A DNA stretch of 64,000 nucleotides from an uncultured Spirochaetaceae bacterium. Its GTDB lineage: Bacteria > Spirochaetota > Spirochaetia > Treponematales > Treponemataceae. The stretch is from positions 1-64,000 of the forward strand of contig CACYWZ010000007.1 of the NCBI GenBank assembly GCA_902778325.1, read 5' to 3'. The number at the start of each line of letters is the position of its first letter. The first letter of the stretch is position 1. Position numbers and translations under genes: made by a program. The notes beneath the pieces were generated by a model, which ran no database searches, had not been told where the DNA came from, and saw only the letters and a program-made list of their open reading frames with translations. Positions 16,514-24,758 of this stretch are shown in pieces.

Positions 16514-17248
16514 ATGACCGACTATCACATTCACATCGGGCAGTTCAATGAAGTCTATTATGACGCTCTTGAGCTGTTCGAGTTAATCGAATCTGTTTCA
16601 GAACAAACCAAAATCACAGAAATCCGATATTCTTCCACTTCAAGCTGCCGAGATGACGCAGAACTAAAAGGCGTAGAAGAAGAAATCGCATATGCACAAA
16701 GCTACAAGTCAGATATTCTAACCGCAAAGCCATATCTTTGGTTTATTCCCAAATATGCAGAACAAAATATCAAAGTTGAATCCGCAGCAAGTTCGTTCGA
16801 TTATTGCGGTATAAAGCTACATCCAGCAGGACAAAACTGGGACGAAACAAACAAAGAACACTTGAAAGCATTACACCAGATTTTCGCATGGGCAGACGAC
16901 AAAAAGAAATCCGTTTTAATCCATTGCGGCACACAAAAATGCGACTTGCCCACAAGATTCGAGCCATTTTTCTCTGAATACAAAAATGCAAAAGTTATTT
17001 TAGCACACTCCAATCCAGTCCGCGAAACTGCCCAAATGGTCAACAAATACAAAAATGTCTTTTGCGACACGGCTTGCATTTCTCAAGAATCATTGAATGC
17101 CTTAAAAACGAAAGTCAATGACACAAACAAAATTCTTTTCGGCTCTGATTTCCCCGTATCGCATTACTTTGCAACACATCTTTTTGACAAATCTTTAACA
17201 TTGAAAGAGCAATATTATATAGATTGCGAAAGTAATGTTGAAAAATAA
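16514..17248 (+). CDS. Amidohydrolase-family metal hydrolase
   Basis: 244 residues with a TIM-barrel amidohydrolase pattern. The metal-binding HxH is at residues 4-6 (DYHIHI). It is followed by GIKLHPAG with the bridging-type Lys and His, LIHCG, ILAHSNP and the late Asp in LFGSDFPV. The layout fits the Amidohydrolase_2/TatD-like superfamily, but the substrate is unknown. It appears to be the second gene after the NYN nuclease and ends at a strong terminator. A truncated copy of its start occurs at 15624. Confidence 0.82.
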   Translation: MTDYHIHIGQFNEVYYDALELFELIESVSEQTKITEIRYSSTSSCRDDAELKGVEEEIAYAQSYKSDILTAKPYLWFIPKYAEQNIKVESAASSFDYCGIKLHPAGQNWDETNKEHLKALHQIFAWADDKKKSVLIHCGTQKCDLPTRFEPFFSEYKNAKVILAHSNPVRETAQMVNKYKNVFCDTACISQESLNALKTKVNDTNKILFGSDFPVSHYFATHLFDKSLTLKEQYYIDCESNVEK

Positions 17249-17296
17249 AAACGCTGAAAAACTCAATAATCACTCTTGAGTTCTTCAGCGTTTTTT
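17247..17296 (+). terminator. Terminator of the NYN-amidohydrolase unit
   Basis: A long stem with AAAACGCTGAA and ACTCAA on the left, and TTGAGTT and TTCAGCGTTTT on the right, then TTTT. Strong and well formed. Confidence 0.9.
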
Positions 17297-17395
17297 CTCT
17301 AAGGCTGTATATTGATATGCAAAAAAAAACATTGACTTTTTGCAAGAAAGCGCAAAAAATATAAAAAACAATCTTAGCAATACTTCGGAGATAAA

Positions 17396-17695
17396 ATGAC
17401 AGTTAGCGAAAACAAAAATAAAGACACAACAGAACTCGCAGTCTCAGGACGATTAGACACAACGACAGCGCCACAACTTGAATCAAAGCTCAAAGAAGTC
17501 GCAAAATCTTGTCGCACGCTGATTCTTAATCTTTCAGCCGTTGAATACATCTCAAGCGCCGGTCTTCGCGTTGTTCTTCTTGCGCACAAACTCATGCAAG
17601 GCTCAAGCGGCAAAATGGTGATAAAAAGCCCGTCAGATTTTTGCCGTCAGGTTTTTGAGGCGACAGGAATGGACGGCGTTCTTTCAATCGTCTGA
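17396..17695 (+). CDS. STAS-domain anti-sigma-factor antagonist
   Basis: 99 residues forming a complete STAS domain (SpoIIAA/RsbV-like). The sequence LAVSGRLDTTTAPQLESKL starts the fold, and the phosphorylation loop is YISSAGLRVVLLAHK. The serine pair in this loop is the site switched by a kinase and a PP2C phosphatase in this family. A GGAG site precedes the ATG. The HATPase and SpoIIE-type phosphatase genes converge from the other side, so the three probably form one partner-switching system. Confidence 0.92.
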   Translation: MTVSENKNKDTTELAVSGRLDTTTAPQLESKLKEVAKSCRTLILNLSAVEYISSAGLRVVLLAHKLMQGSSGKMVIKSPSDFCRQVFEATGMDGVLSIV

Positions 17696-17710
17696 TTTTA
17701 TTTGTGAGTC

Positions 17711-17848
17711 AAAAAAGGTGCTGTCCAATAAGTTCGTTGCATAGTGTCATTCCAAACTCGTTTCGGAATCTATGCTTCGACTACGCTCAGCAACCGAAGA
17801 TGCTGAAACAAGTTCAGCATGGCAATACTTTTAGGACAGCACTTTTTT
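17711..17848. repeat. Terminator-like inverted repeat enclosing REP-like element
   Basis: A-run plus GTGCTGTCC (17718-17726) and GGACAGCAC (17834-17842) plus T-run form a 9-bp inverted repeat with terminator tails in both directions. The 107-bp centre is the dispersed REP-like element (TCATTCCAAACTCG, ATGCTTCGACTACGCTCAGC, GATGCTGAAACAAG). It reads like an element inserted into the loop of a bidirectional terminator between the convergent STAS and HATPase genes. Confidence 0.75.
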
Positions 17849-17854
17849 GCAAAA

Positions 17855-18286
17855 TCAAAGTTTTTTCGTAATTGCAAGAATGTTTCTGCCGTCTTTGTAT
17901 TCATAATCAACGCTCGTCATAAACTTTTTCGTCAAGAAAATGCCAAGCCCTCCAATCTCTCGCTCCTCAGCGCTAAGCGTTATGTCGGGGTCTTCACGCT
18001 CTAAAGGATTGAAAGGCGTTCCGCTGTCCGAGAACACGATGCGCAAAACACCATCAGAAACAATTGCTGAAATCTCCGCGTCGCCTTGATTTTCGCCATA
18101 AGCATAATGGGCGATATTAACAAAAATCTCCTCAACAGCAACATCGATTTTGTACTTCTCGCACTCAGGATAATCAGAAGGGAGAACAGAATGCACAAAA
18201 TCGTTCACTTTTTCCATATTTTCGTCACAGGCAAGAAAAACCTTTTTCAAAAGCCTTTCTTGCATATCGCTTTTTGCATTTTCCAT
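17855..18286 (-). CDS. HATPase anti-sigma kinase (RsbW/SpoIIAB-like)
   Basis: 143 residues, one GHKL ATPase domain. The N box is VEEIFVNIAHYAYG, the G1 box FSDSGTPFNP and the G2 box GGLGIFL. This is a serine-kinase or anti-sigma type protein rather than a sensor histidine kinase, because no dimerisation or receiver domain is present. It is co-directional with and 14 bases downstream of the PP2C phosphatase gene, with an AGGAGGG ribosome-binding site. It should phosphorylate the STAS protein encoded at 17396 (inference from family and context). Confidence 0.9.
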   Translation of the reverse strand: MENAKSDMQERLLKKVFLACDENMEKVNDFVHSVLPSDYPECEKYKIDVAVEEIFVNIAHYAYGENQGDAEISAIVSDGVLRIVFSDSGTPFNPLEREDPDITLSAEEREIGGLGIFLTKKFMTSVDYEYKDGRNILAITKKL

Positions 18287-18300
18287 TATGCCCTCCTGCT

Positions 18301-19908
18301 TTATTTTTTGAGAGAGAACTCAAGCATTGTGATATCGTCGAATTGAGGAGCGAGCGCGACAAACTCATCGATGTCCTTTTGCACTTGCGAAAGGATTTCT
18401 TTTGATGAAAGAGCTGAAGTGTGATTAAGCACAGACAAGAGCCGCTCTTCACCGTAAAGCTCGTTTTTCGCATTCATCGCCTCTGTGATGCCGTCGGTGT
18501 AAACAAACATTCTGTCACCCTTTTCGAGCTTTATCTTATGCTCCTTGTACAAAATGCCCTCCATGCCCGCAAGCATTAAGTTCGGCTTTGACACAAGAAA
18601 CTCAGCATTTCCCCCGTGCTTTATGACAGGAGAAGTGTGCCCGGCGTTTGCAAAAACAAGCTCCCCCGTCGAAAGCGTCAGGATTCCAGCCCAGCACGTA
18701 ACAAAAAGCCCCGCATCATTTCCTTCGCAAAGCTGGTTGTTAACGCTCGTGAAAACTTCGGCAGGGCTCTTTCCTTGCATAATCACGTTTTTGATGAGCG
18801 TCTTTGCAATGACCATGAAAAGCGCCGCAGGAACGCCCTTTCCGGAGACATCTCCGACAACGACAGCAAAATGGTCTCTGTCCACAATGAAAAAGTCATA
18901 AAAATCGCCTCCGACTTCCTTTGCAGGCGTCATGCTTGCGAAAAGTTCTATTTCGGGGTGGTCTTCATAAGGAGGGAAAATGCGCGGGAGCATATTCGCC
19001 TGAATTTGCGTCGCAACATCAAGCTCAGCGCTCAATCGCTCCTTTTCGGCAGTCGTGTGAGTGAGGTCTTCGATGTATTGGTTCATCTCGACGCTCATTT
19101 TTTCAACCGAGCGCGCAAGAACAGCAAGCTCGTCAGAGCCTTTGACCTTCACAAGTTTTCCGCCAAGCTTTCCGCCGTGCTCTGCAAAATGAGCCGTTTC
19201 GTGAGTGATAAGCTTTATTGGACGAACAACTCGGAAAATAAGAATCACGACAAATATGCACACAAAAAGCGCTGTGATTGCCGCAGACGACAAAAGAACG
19301 GCATTTCGATAACTTTGCTTGAACTCCCTTATCTCGCTCATCGGCTTCACAACGCTCATAATCGCGACACTGTTTCCGAATCTGTCTTTGACAGGAACAG
19401 AAGTCGTAACGTGTCCGCCAGCCTTCGTGTAAACAAAGTGAATCGTTGATTTTCCCTCGCTCATAACAAGTTTCATCTCGCAGATTCGCTCCTCAGGATA
19501 ATGCTTCAGCGAGTTGACCTTGCCCAGCTCATACTTTTTTCCGTTTTCGACAGCGGAGTTCACAGTATCGAAAATATAAACGCGGCTTTCATAAGAGTCG
19601 TCAGGCACTGTCACATAAATAAAGGCAAGTTGCGCCGTTTCAGTGAGAAGCTCAAGGCGCGAATCGCTTTCACGCCACTCATCATCTTCCGTTCTTTCTT
19701 TTTCGTAATATCTGATTTTGTCGCCATCGATGTACGAAAGAGCCGTGTTCGCGACTTGCTCCGTGACATCTTTGTACTGCCTCTCAAAAAGGGATTTGAA
19801 CACGCGATATCCAATCATTCCGTTCGCAATGCTCAAAATCGCACAAAAAAGCGCAAGACAAATTGGCAATTTCACGCCAATACTCGTTATTCCCGTTCGT
19901 GTTTTCAT
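18301..19908 (-). CDS. SpoIIE-type PP2C phosphatase with HAMP sensor
   Basis: 535 residues. A signal anchor at about 12-34 is followed by an extracytoplasmic sensor domain (about 40-205), a second membrane segment (about 207-230), and a HAMP domain ending near 285. A coiled-coil linker (AELDVATQIQANMLPR) leads into a SpoIIE-type PP2C domain (about 300-535). The metal-binding aspartates are in GGDFYDFF and VGDVSGKGVPAALFM, with FVYTDGITEAMN and QFDDITML near the end. It should dephosphorylate the STAS antagonist in response to an external signal. It heads the operon with the HATPase. Confidence 0.92.
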   Translation of the reverse strand: MKTRTGITSIGVKLPICLALFCAILSIANGMIGYRVFKSLFERQYKDVTEQVANTALSYIDGDKIRYYEKERTEDDEWRESDSRLELLTETAQLAFIYVTVPDDSYESRVYIFDTVNSAVENGKKYELGKVNSLKHYPEERICEMKLVMSEGKSTIHFVYTKAGGHVTTSVPVKDRFGNSVAIMSVVKPMSEIREFKQSYRNAVLLSSAAITALFVCIFVVILIFRVVRPIKLITHETAHFAEHGGKLGGKLVKVKGSDELAVLARSVEKMSVEMNQYIEDLTHTTAEKERLSAELDVATQIQANMLPRIFPPYEDHPEIELFASMTPAKEVGGDFYDFFIVDRDHFAVVVGDVSGKGVPAALFMVIAKTLIKNVIMQGKSPAEVFTSVNNQLCEGNDAGLFVTCWAGILTLSTGELVFANAGHTSPVIKHGGNAEFLVSKPNLMLAGMEGILYKEHKIKLEKGDRMFVYTDGITEAMNAKNELYGEERLLSVLNHTSALSSKEILSQVQKDIDEFVALAPQFDDITMLEFSLKK

Positions 19909-19915
19909 AAAAACA

Positions 19916-19921
19916 ATTATA
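19916..19921 (-). promoter_or_regulatory. -10 box of the PP2C operon, predicted leaderless
   Basis: A perfect TATAAT on the minus strand lies 7 nt before the ATG at 19908, and there is no ribosome-binding site. The -35 region is weak (TAGATT). Confidence 0.55.
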
Positions 19922-20018
19922 AATCACTATTTTTGCAAAATCTACTTTCTTTTCTTGCTCAAAAATATGCTTCGGGTATTTGCCCGAAAGAGAAAACGCG
20001 ATAAGTTTTGAAAAAAAT

Positions 20019-20047
20019 TAGACGGAAGCGATTTTGGTGTATATAAT
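20019..20047 (+). promoter_or_regulatory. Promoter of the GGDEF-EAL gene
   Basis: TAGACG (20019-20024), a 17-nt spacer and TATAAT (20042-20047). A leader of about 32 nt includes the AAGGA ribosome-binding site before the ATG at 20086. Confidence 0.55.
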
Positions 20048-20085
20048 TTTGATAAAGAACACTTTGCACTGGTTAAGGATTTTCT

Positions 20086-22593
20086 ATGGACAAACGGGTT
20101 TTTCTTCAAAAGATAAGAGCAATATTCATTTATCTTGGCTTTGTCTGCCTCGTTACATCAGCAATTATGATAATTCGAGTGTTCTCACAGCTTCGTCCAA
20201 AGACAGTGCAAGCGTTCCACATTCCAGCCGAAGCAAATCACCGCGTCTTGTTTTTGTGTTCCTATGACCCGCTCTATTTTACTTACGAAGCGCAAAGAAA
20301 AGGGCTTGAGAAAGTTTTGTACCCAAGAGGCATTGAGTACGATGTCATTTTTATGAACTCGCGCGAATGGAACACAGGCAGCGATATGGCGTTCTACAGG
20401 ACTTTTTTGGAGTCGCACCTTTCTGGGAAAAAGCACTACGACGGTATTTTTGCGGGCGATGATGCGGCGCTGAAGTTTGTCCTTGAATATCAGGATGTGT
20501 TTTTCAAAGACCTTCCGATTGTCTTTTTTGGCATAAACGACCTTGAACTAGCAGAAAAGGGTGCAAAGAACCCTTTTATCACAGGCTATTTTGAATATTC
20601 GTATTTCGTCGACACGCTGAACTTGGCGCGAAAGATTTTCCCTGAGAGAAATCGCATTGTGGCTCTTCGTGACAAAACAAACACTGGCATAGTCGAAGAA
20701 AACATCTTCAAAGAGCAAAAGGACAATTATCCTGATTGCATTTTCGTCAACATCGATACTTCAAGCCTCAGCCACGCGGAACTTTCGGAGCGCCTTGAAA
20801 TGTTCGGCAATGACGCTGTCATTTTTTACATGACGTGCTTCAGCGACAAGAACGGTCTTATCTCGATGGCGACAAGAACGAACATTCTTGCCAAGCACGC
20901 GAAAGTCCCGATTTTCAGAAGCTACATCGGAGCGGAAGGCGAGGGCGTCTTCGGCGGAGTCGCGCTTGATTTTGAGAAGCACTGTGAACTGGCTGCCAAA
21001 ACGATGGCAGATGTGCTTTCGGGCGATGATATTTCCAAAATCCCGCTCAACAAAGACTCTCCTGCCCGCATTTCGTTTGATTATATGCTCGCAAAAAAAT
21101 ACGGCGTTGATTTTTCGCTTATTCCAAAGAACGCCGTTTTCTTCAACAAGCCAGAATCCTTCCTTGAGCATTACGGAAGCCTTATCCCGCCAATTTCGCT
21201 TTTGGCGCTTTCATTCTTGTTTTTCCTCGGCGCTCTTCAAGCGTCCGCTGAAAACCTGCAGCTTTCAAACAAAGAACTCACTATCTCCCACGACAATCTT
21301 GCAAAATCACAGGCGGAGCTTCTTTACAAAACAGAGCACGATGAAGTCTTGGACATTTACAACAGACGCACCTCTCTTGAACTTATCGCAAAAAACTTTT
21401 CGCAGTCCGACGTATATTCCGTCGTTGTCTTCGACATCGACGGCTTCAAGGAGCTCAACGAAAACTATGGGCATCAGGTCGCCGACAGCGTTCTTCAGTA
21501 CCTCGTGGCAGAGTTCAAGGAAATGGAAAAAAAGAGAGGCTGGTTTCTTGCAAGATTTGGAGGCGACGAGTTTTTGATTGTCATCAGAAACGAGCATCTT
21601 AGCGTTTCTGAAGGAAGCGTCAAGGAGATTTTCGACATCGTGAGAACGCCTGTCCCGCTAGGCGACGAAAGCATCAGCATCACAGTCAGCATGGGCATCT
21701 CGAACTCTGACGGCATCACGAAGCCCGTTCAGCACGTCATCAACGCCGAAGTCGCCATGTATGAGGCGAAAGACAGAGGAAAAAACGGCGCTTTTATCTA
21801 CGGCGAAGAGATGAAAGAGCGAATGAGAGAGGAAGGGCGCATAAAAGACAAGCTGCTCGAAGCGTTCGACAACAACGGTTTTTATATGCTCTATCAGCCG
21901 CAGATAAACGCCGAAACAAAAGAGGTTTCAGGCTACGAGGCGCTTGTCCGAATGAAAACGCCGGGGATTTTTCCAGGTCAATTCATTCCCGTCGCAGAGC
22001 GCTCAGGCTGGATTTGGCGAATCGGTCGCATAACGACAGAACTCGTCATAAAGCAGCTCTCAGAATGGAAAGCGCAAGGAAAAACGCTCCACCCTGTCTC
22101 CGTCAACTTTTCGAGCAACCAGCTAAACGATTACGGCTATATCGGCTTCGTCGAAGATTTGCTGAAAAAATACGACGTTGAGCCAAGCCTTCTTGAAATC
22201 GAAATCACGGAAGGACTTTTCCTTGAAAAAAGCGTTCTTGCCGACCAGATTTTCAAGCGCTTCAAGGAAAAAGGCATCAGGCTTTTGATGGACGACTTTG
22301 GAACGGGCTACTCCTCGCTCGGCTATCTCACATACATTCCTGTCGACGTCATAAAGCTCGACAAATCGCTCGTTGACACATATCTCGTCGAAGGAAAAGA
22401 CTCGTTTATCCGAAACATCATAAATCTCATGCACGACCTCGGAAAAGAAATGATAATCGAAGGCGTCGAGCACTCATGGCAGTTCAATCGCCTGCGTGAG
22501 TTCGGCGCAGACGTAATTCAGGGCTACTATTTCTCAAAGCCAATCAGCGCAGAAGAAGCGATTGACTTCGCAGTCAAAACAGACGGTTGCTGA
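20086..22593 (+). CDS. GGDEF-EAL c-di-GMP enzyme with periplasmic sensor
   Basis: 835 residues. A signal anchor (about 10-32) and an extracytoplasmic domain (about 50-350) resembling an ABC-type substrate-binding sensor (VLFLCSYDPLYFTYEAQRKG, VIFYMTCFSDKNG) precede a second membrane segment (about 367-388). The GGDEF domain has an intact FGGDEF near residue 490. The EAL domain has an intact YEALVRM near 617 and DDFGTGYSSL near 735. Both synthesis and breakdown of c-di-GMP are therefore possible, with direction set by the sensor. It neighbours a second diguanylate cyclase (22830) and an MCP, and the window also has a PilZ receptor at 60323. Confidence 0.92.
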   Translation: MDKRVFLQKIRAIFIYLGFVCLVTSAIMIIRVFSQLRPKTVQAFHIPAEANHRVLFLCSYDPLYFTYEAQRKGLEKVLYPRGIEYDVIFMNSREWNTGSDMAFYRTFLESHLSGKKHYDGIFAGDDAALKFVLEYQDVFFKDLPIVFFGINDLELAEKGAKNPFITGYFEYSYFVDTLNLARKIFPERNRIVALRDKTNTGIVEENIFKEQKDNYPDCIFVNIDTSSLSHAELSERLEMFGNDAVIFYMTCFSDKNGLISMATRTNILAKHAKVPIFRSYIGAEGEGVFGGVALDFEKHCELAAKTMADVLSGDDISKIPLNKDSPARISFDYMLAKKYGVDFSLIPKNAVFFNKPESFLEHYGSLIPPISLLALSFLFFLGALQASAENLQLSNKELTISHDNLAKSQAELLYKTEHDEVLDIYNRRTSLELIAKNFSQSDVYSVVVFDIDGFKELNENYGHQVADSVLQYLVAEFKEMEKKRGWFLARFGGDEFLIVIRNEHLSVSEGSVKEIFDIVRTPVPLGDESISITVSMGISNSDGITKPVQHVINAEVAMYEAKDRGKNGAFIYGEEMKERMREEGRIKDKLLEAFDNNGFYMLYQPQINAETKEVSGYEALVRMKTPGIFPGQFIPVAERSGWIWRIGRITTELVIKQLSEWKAQGKTLHPVSVNFSSNQLNDYGYIGFVEDLLKKYDVEPSLLEIEITEGLFLEKSVLADQIFKRFKEKGIRLLMDDFGTGYSSLGYLTYIPVDVIKLDKSLVDTYLVEGKDSFIRNIINLMHDLGKEMIIEGVEHSWQFNRLREFGADVIQGYYFSKPISAEEAIDFAVKTDGC

Positions 22594-22640
22594 GCGAAGC
22601 CGAAGCACGGTTGCTGAGCGCAGTCGAAGCACGCTTGTTT
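22585..22640. repeat. Dispersed REP-like repeat, two copies
   Basis: GCTGAGCGAAGCCGAAGCAC and GCTGAGCGCAGTCGAAGCAC lie in tandem directly after, and overlapping, the stop of the GGDEF-EAL gene. Confidence 0.6.
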
Positions 22641-22667
22641 TTTGCCTTTTCTTAAATAGGAATTGAA

Positions 22668-22822
22668 GAAAACATTTGTTTTTTGCCAATTCTACGTAGA
22701 AATGACGGACTTTGATTGTTTTTGCTCATTTCTACGCGAAAATTGACAGAATTTGACTGATTTTGCTCATTTCTACGTAGAACAAGCCGACTTCAGTTGT
22801 TTTCGCTCATTTTGCATTGAAA
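22668..22822. repeat. 41-bp tandem array 3 (TTCTACGTAGAA heads)
   Basis: Perfect palindromic heads TTCTACGTAGAA at 22690 and 22771, with degenerate copies at 22730 and near 22811 (steps 40, 41, 40). The tails are T-rich (TTTGATTGTTTTTGCTCAT). The first tail, GAAAACATTTGTTTTTTGC at 22668-22686, is identical over 19 bases to a tail of array 7 at 47199-47217, although the heads differ. Confidence 0.88.
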
Positions 22823-22829
22823 GACACTT

Positions 22830-24638
22830 TTATTTTTCTTGGACTTGGAACGTAAAAGCGTTTCCCTCGCTCTTTTTGCTCACATATGTGCCGCTGTCGG
22901 CTCGCTTGTAGAGAGCCTCGAACGAATCTTCTCTTGTTGCAGGATAGAACGACGCGCCGACCGAAAGAGCAATCTTTCGACCTTCAAGTTCAGGAATGTC
23001 GACTTTTGAGATATTGTCAAAAAGGCGCTCAATGATTTTCTCGCCGATTTCCTCGCTCACGACGCCTTCCGAAAACGCCGCAAACTCGTCCCCGCCGAGC
23101 CTAAAAACGATGTCAGAGCCACGGAACGTCTTTTCCATGCATTTTGCAATCGCGCAAATCACTTTGTCGCCGACACTGTGACCGAAATTGTCGTTGATGC
23201 TCTTGAACTTGTCGGCGTCAAGAAGGCAAAACATTCCCTTCCGACCTTCCGCCATCGCTTTTCTGATGAGCGCCTCGCCTGAGCCGCGGTTTCTGATTCC
23301 CGTCATCATATCGGTTTCGGCGCGCTTTCGAAGCTTTTCCTGCTGCTTTTTGTCCTCGTCGATTGACTCTGCGACAAGAAGGATATTGTTTATATTCGTC
23401 ATGTCATCGCGGTCAATGACGATAAAGCGAAGGCGAATCCATCTGTTTTTTGTGTCCATAAACTCGTTCGAGACGGATTTCAGCTCGCAAAGGCGCTTTT
23501 CGAGCGTGGAGAAATCAACGAAGCTCTTTGTGACTTCCCGCGACTGTTCTGCCGCAATTTTTTCGACATACTCGCGATAATTCTCGCAAAAGTCCGAAAA
23601 CGTGCCGGGGAAAAGTTTATCCGTAAGCTCGTTCTTTCGGATTATGTCAAAAGAGGATTTTCTCAAATTGATTTTCACGACTGCCTCATAAATGTCCGCA
23701 ATCGCACGGATTTCGCGGGAGAGCATTTCGGCTTCCTCGTATTTTTGGGCGATGCTCGAAAACACCAGAAGAGAGGCGGCAGAAAACAAGATTATAATGA
23801 GGCTTGCGACGATATAAATGAGCGACATCGAATTATAAAGCCCAGAGTTTTCAAGAACAAACACAGTTTTCCAGTTGTTGGCGGTGTTTTCAGAGAACAC
23901 GGTGCAGTATTTGTTGTCGTATTTTATCGTGAACTGGTTGTCGCTTCGGCTTTTGATGATTTCGGGCCTCTCAACGAACGAAGCGACTTTTGAGCGCTCG
24001 GAATGAGCGATGACAAAACCATTTTCATTCAAAACGAGGACGGCTTTTACATTTTTCCTTTTCGCCGCTTTTTCCGCCATCGCCTGAATGCTGTCAAGAA
24101 AGATGTCCATCGAAACGACGCTTTCGCCGTCGTCCAAAAGGCGGCTCACGCTTATCATCAGCGTTTGGGTCTGCAAGTTCAGATACGGATGGGCAAACGC
24201 AATATTCCCGGCGCTTTCCATCGCTGCTGTGTACCATGGGCGCTTTTTTGGCTCATAATCGTCGTCTGGAATCCAGCCAGAGCCGTCAAGATACTCTCCG
24301 CGAAAAAAACTGTACACGCCTGTTTCGTTGTCGCTTATGACGGCGGAATATATTTCTGTTTCGTTTCTGAGATAAGTAAGCGCTTCTTCATTGCTCTTTC
24401 CTGTGAAAAGCATGTCGTTCAGCGTCTCGGCGCTGATTGCGACGGCGTCTTCTGACATCTTGAAATAGTGGCTCACGCTTTGGGCAAACTGGGCGGTATC
24501 GTTTTGCCATTTGCTCAAGACATTTTGTTTTGTGACGTTATAAAGCCACGCAAATGTTCCTGAAACGGCACTTGCTACGATAAAAAGCACTCCGAGAAAA
24601 GTGACAATAAGTTTTTTGTTTTTGGCACTATAGAGCAT
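22830..24638 (-). CDS. Cache-GGDEF diguanylate cyclase
   Basis: 602 residues from the ATG at 24638, which follows an AGAGG site; a longer frame from 24680 lacks one. A signal anchor (about 10-32) and a dCache extracytoplasmic domain (with the typical KKRPWYTAAMES and LMISVSRLL motifs) precede a second membrane segment near 270-290. A PAS-like linker region follows. The C-terminal GGDEF domain carries an intact RLGGDEFAAF and GHSVGDKVI. It makes c-di-GMP in response to small extracellular ligands (family knowledge). It is convergent with the GGDEF-EAL gene. Confidence 0.92.
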   Translation of the reverse strand: MLYSAKNKKLIVTFLGVLFIVASAVSGTFAWLYNVTKQNVLSKWQNDTAQFAQSVSHYFKMSEDAVAISAETLNDMLFTGKSNEEALTYLRNETEIYSAVISDNETGVYSFFRGEYLDGSGWIPDDDYEPKKRPWYTAAMESAGNIAFAHPYLNLQTQTLMISVSRLLDDGESVVSMDIFLDSIQAMAEKAAKRKNVKAVLVLNENGFVIAHSERSKVASFVERPEIIKSRSDNQFTIKYDNKYCTVFSENTANNWKTVFVLENSGLYNSMSLIYIVASLIIILFSAASLLVFSSIAQKYEEAEMLSREIRAIADIYEAVVKINLRKSSFDIIRKNELTDKLFPGTFSDFCENYREYVEKIAAEQSREVTKSFVDFSTLEKRLCELKSVSNEFMDTKNRWIRLRFIVIDRDDMTNINNILLVAESIDEDKKQQEKLRKRAETDMMTGIRNRGSGEALIRKAMAEGRKGMFCLLDADKFKSINDNFGHSVGDKVICAIAKCMEKTFRGSDIVFRLGGDEFAAFSEGVVSEEIGEKIIERLFDNISKVDIPELEGRKIALSVGASFYPATREDSFEALYKRADSGTYVSKKSEGNAFTFQVQEK

Positions 24639-24742
24639 CAAAGCCTCTTTGCAGTAGTTTCTTATAAGTTTAACACGCAAAATAGCAGTTACAAATATTA
24701 TTTTTGAAATCCTTTTATTTGAACTTTCTTAATTGTGAAATA

Positions 24743-24751
24743 TGTTATAAT
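24743..24751 (+). promoter_or_regulatory. Extended -10 promoter of MCP, predicted leaderless
   Basis: TGTTATAAT forms an extended -10 (TG 24743-24744, TATAAT 24746-24751), 7 nt before the ATG at 24759. There is no Shine-Dalgarno sequence and no clear -35 box, as expected for extended -10 promoters. Confidence 0.7.
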
Positions 24752-24758
24752 GTAAATT

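Noticed and set aside
14105-17300. Complete prophage or integrated element
   Set aside because: XRE regulators and an Rpn nuclease are present, but no integrase, structural genes or attachment repeats were seen.
18616-20011. Open frames of 97-277 codons opposite the PP2C gene
   Set aside because: Shadow frames of the strongly supported SpoIIE-type phosphatase on the other strand; composition unlike a protein family.
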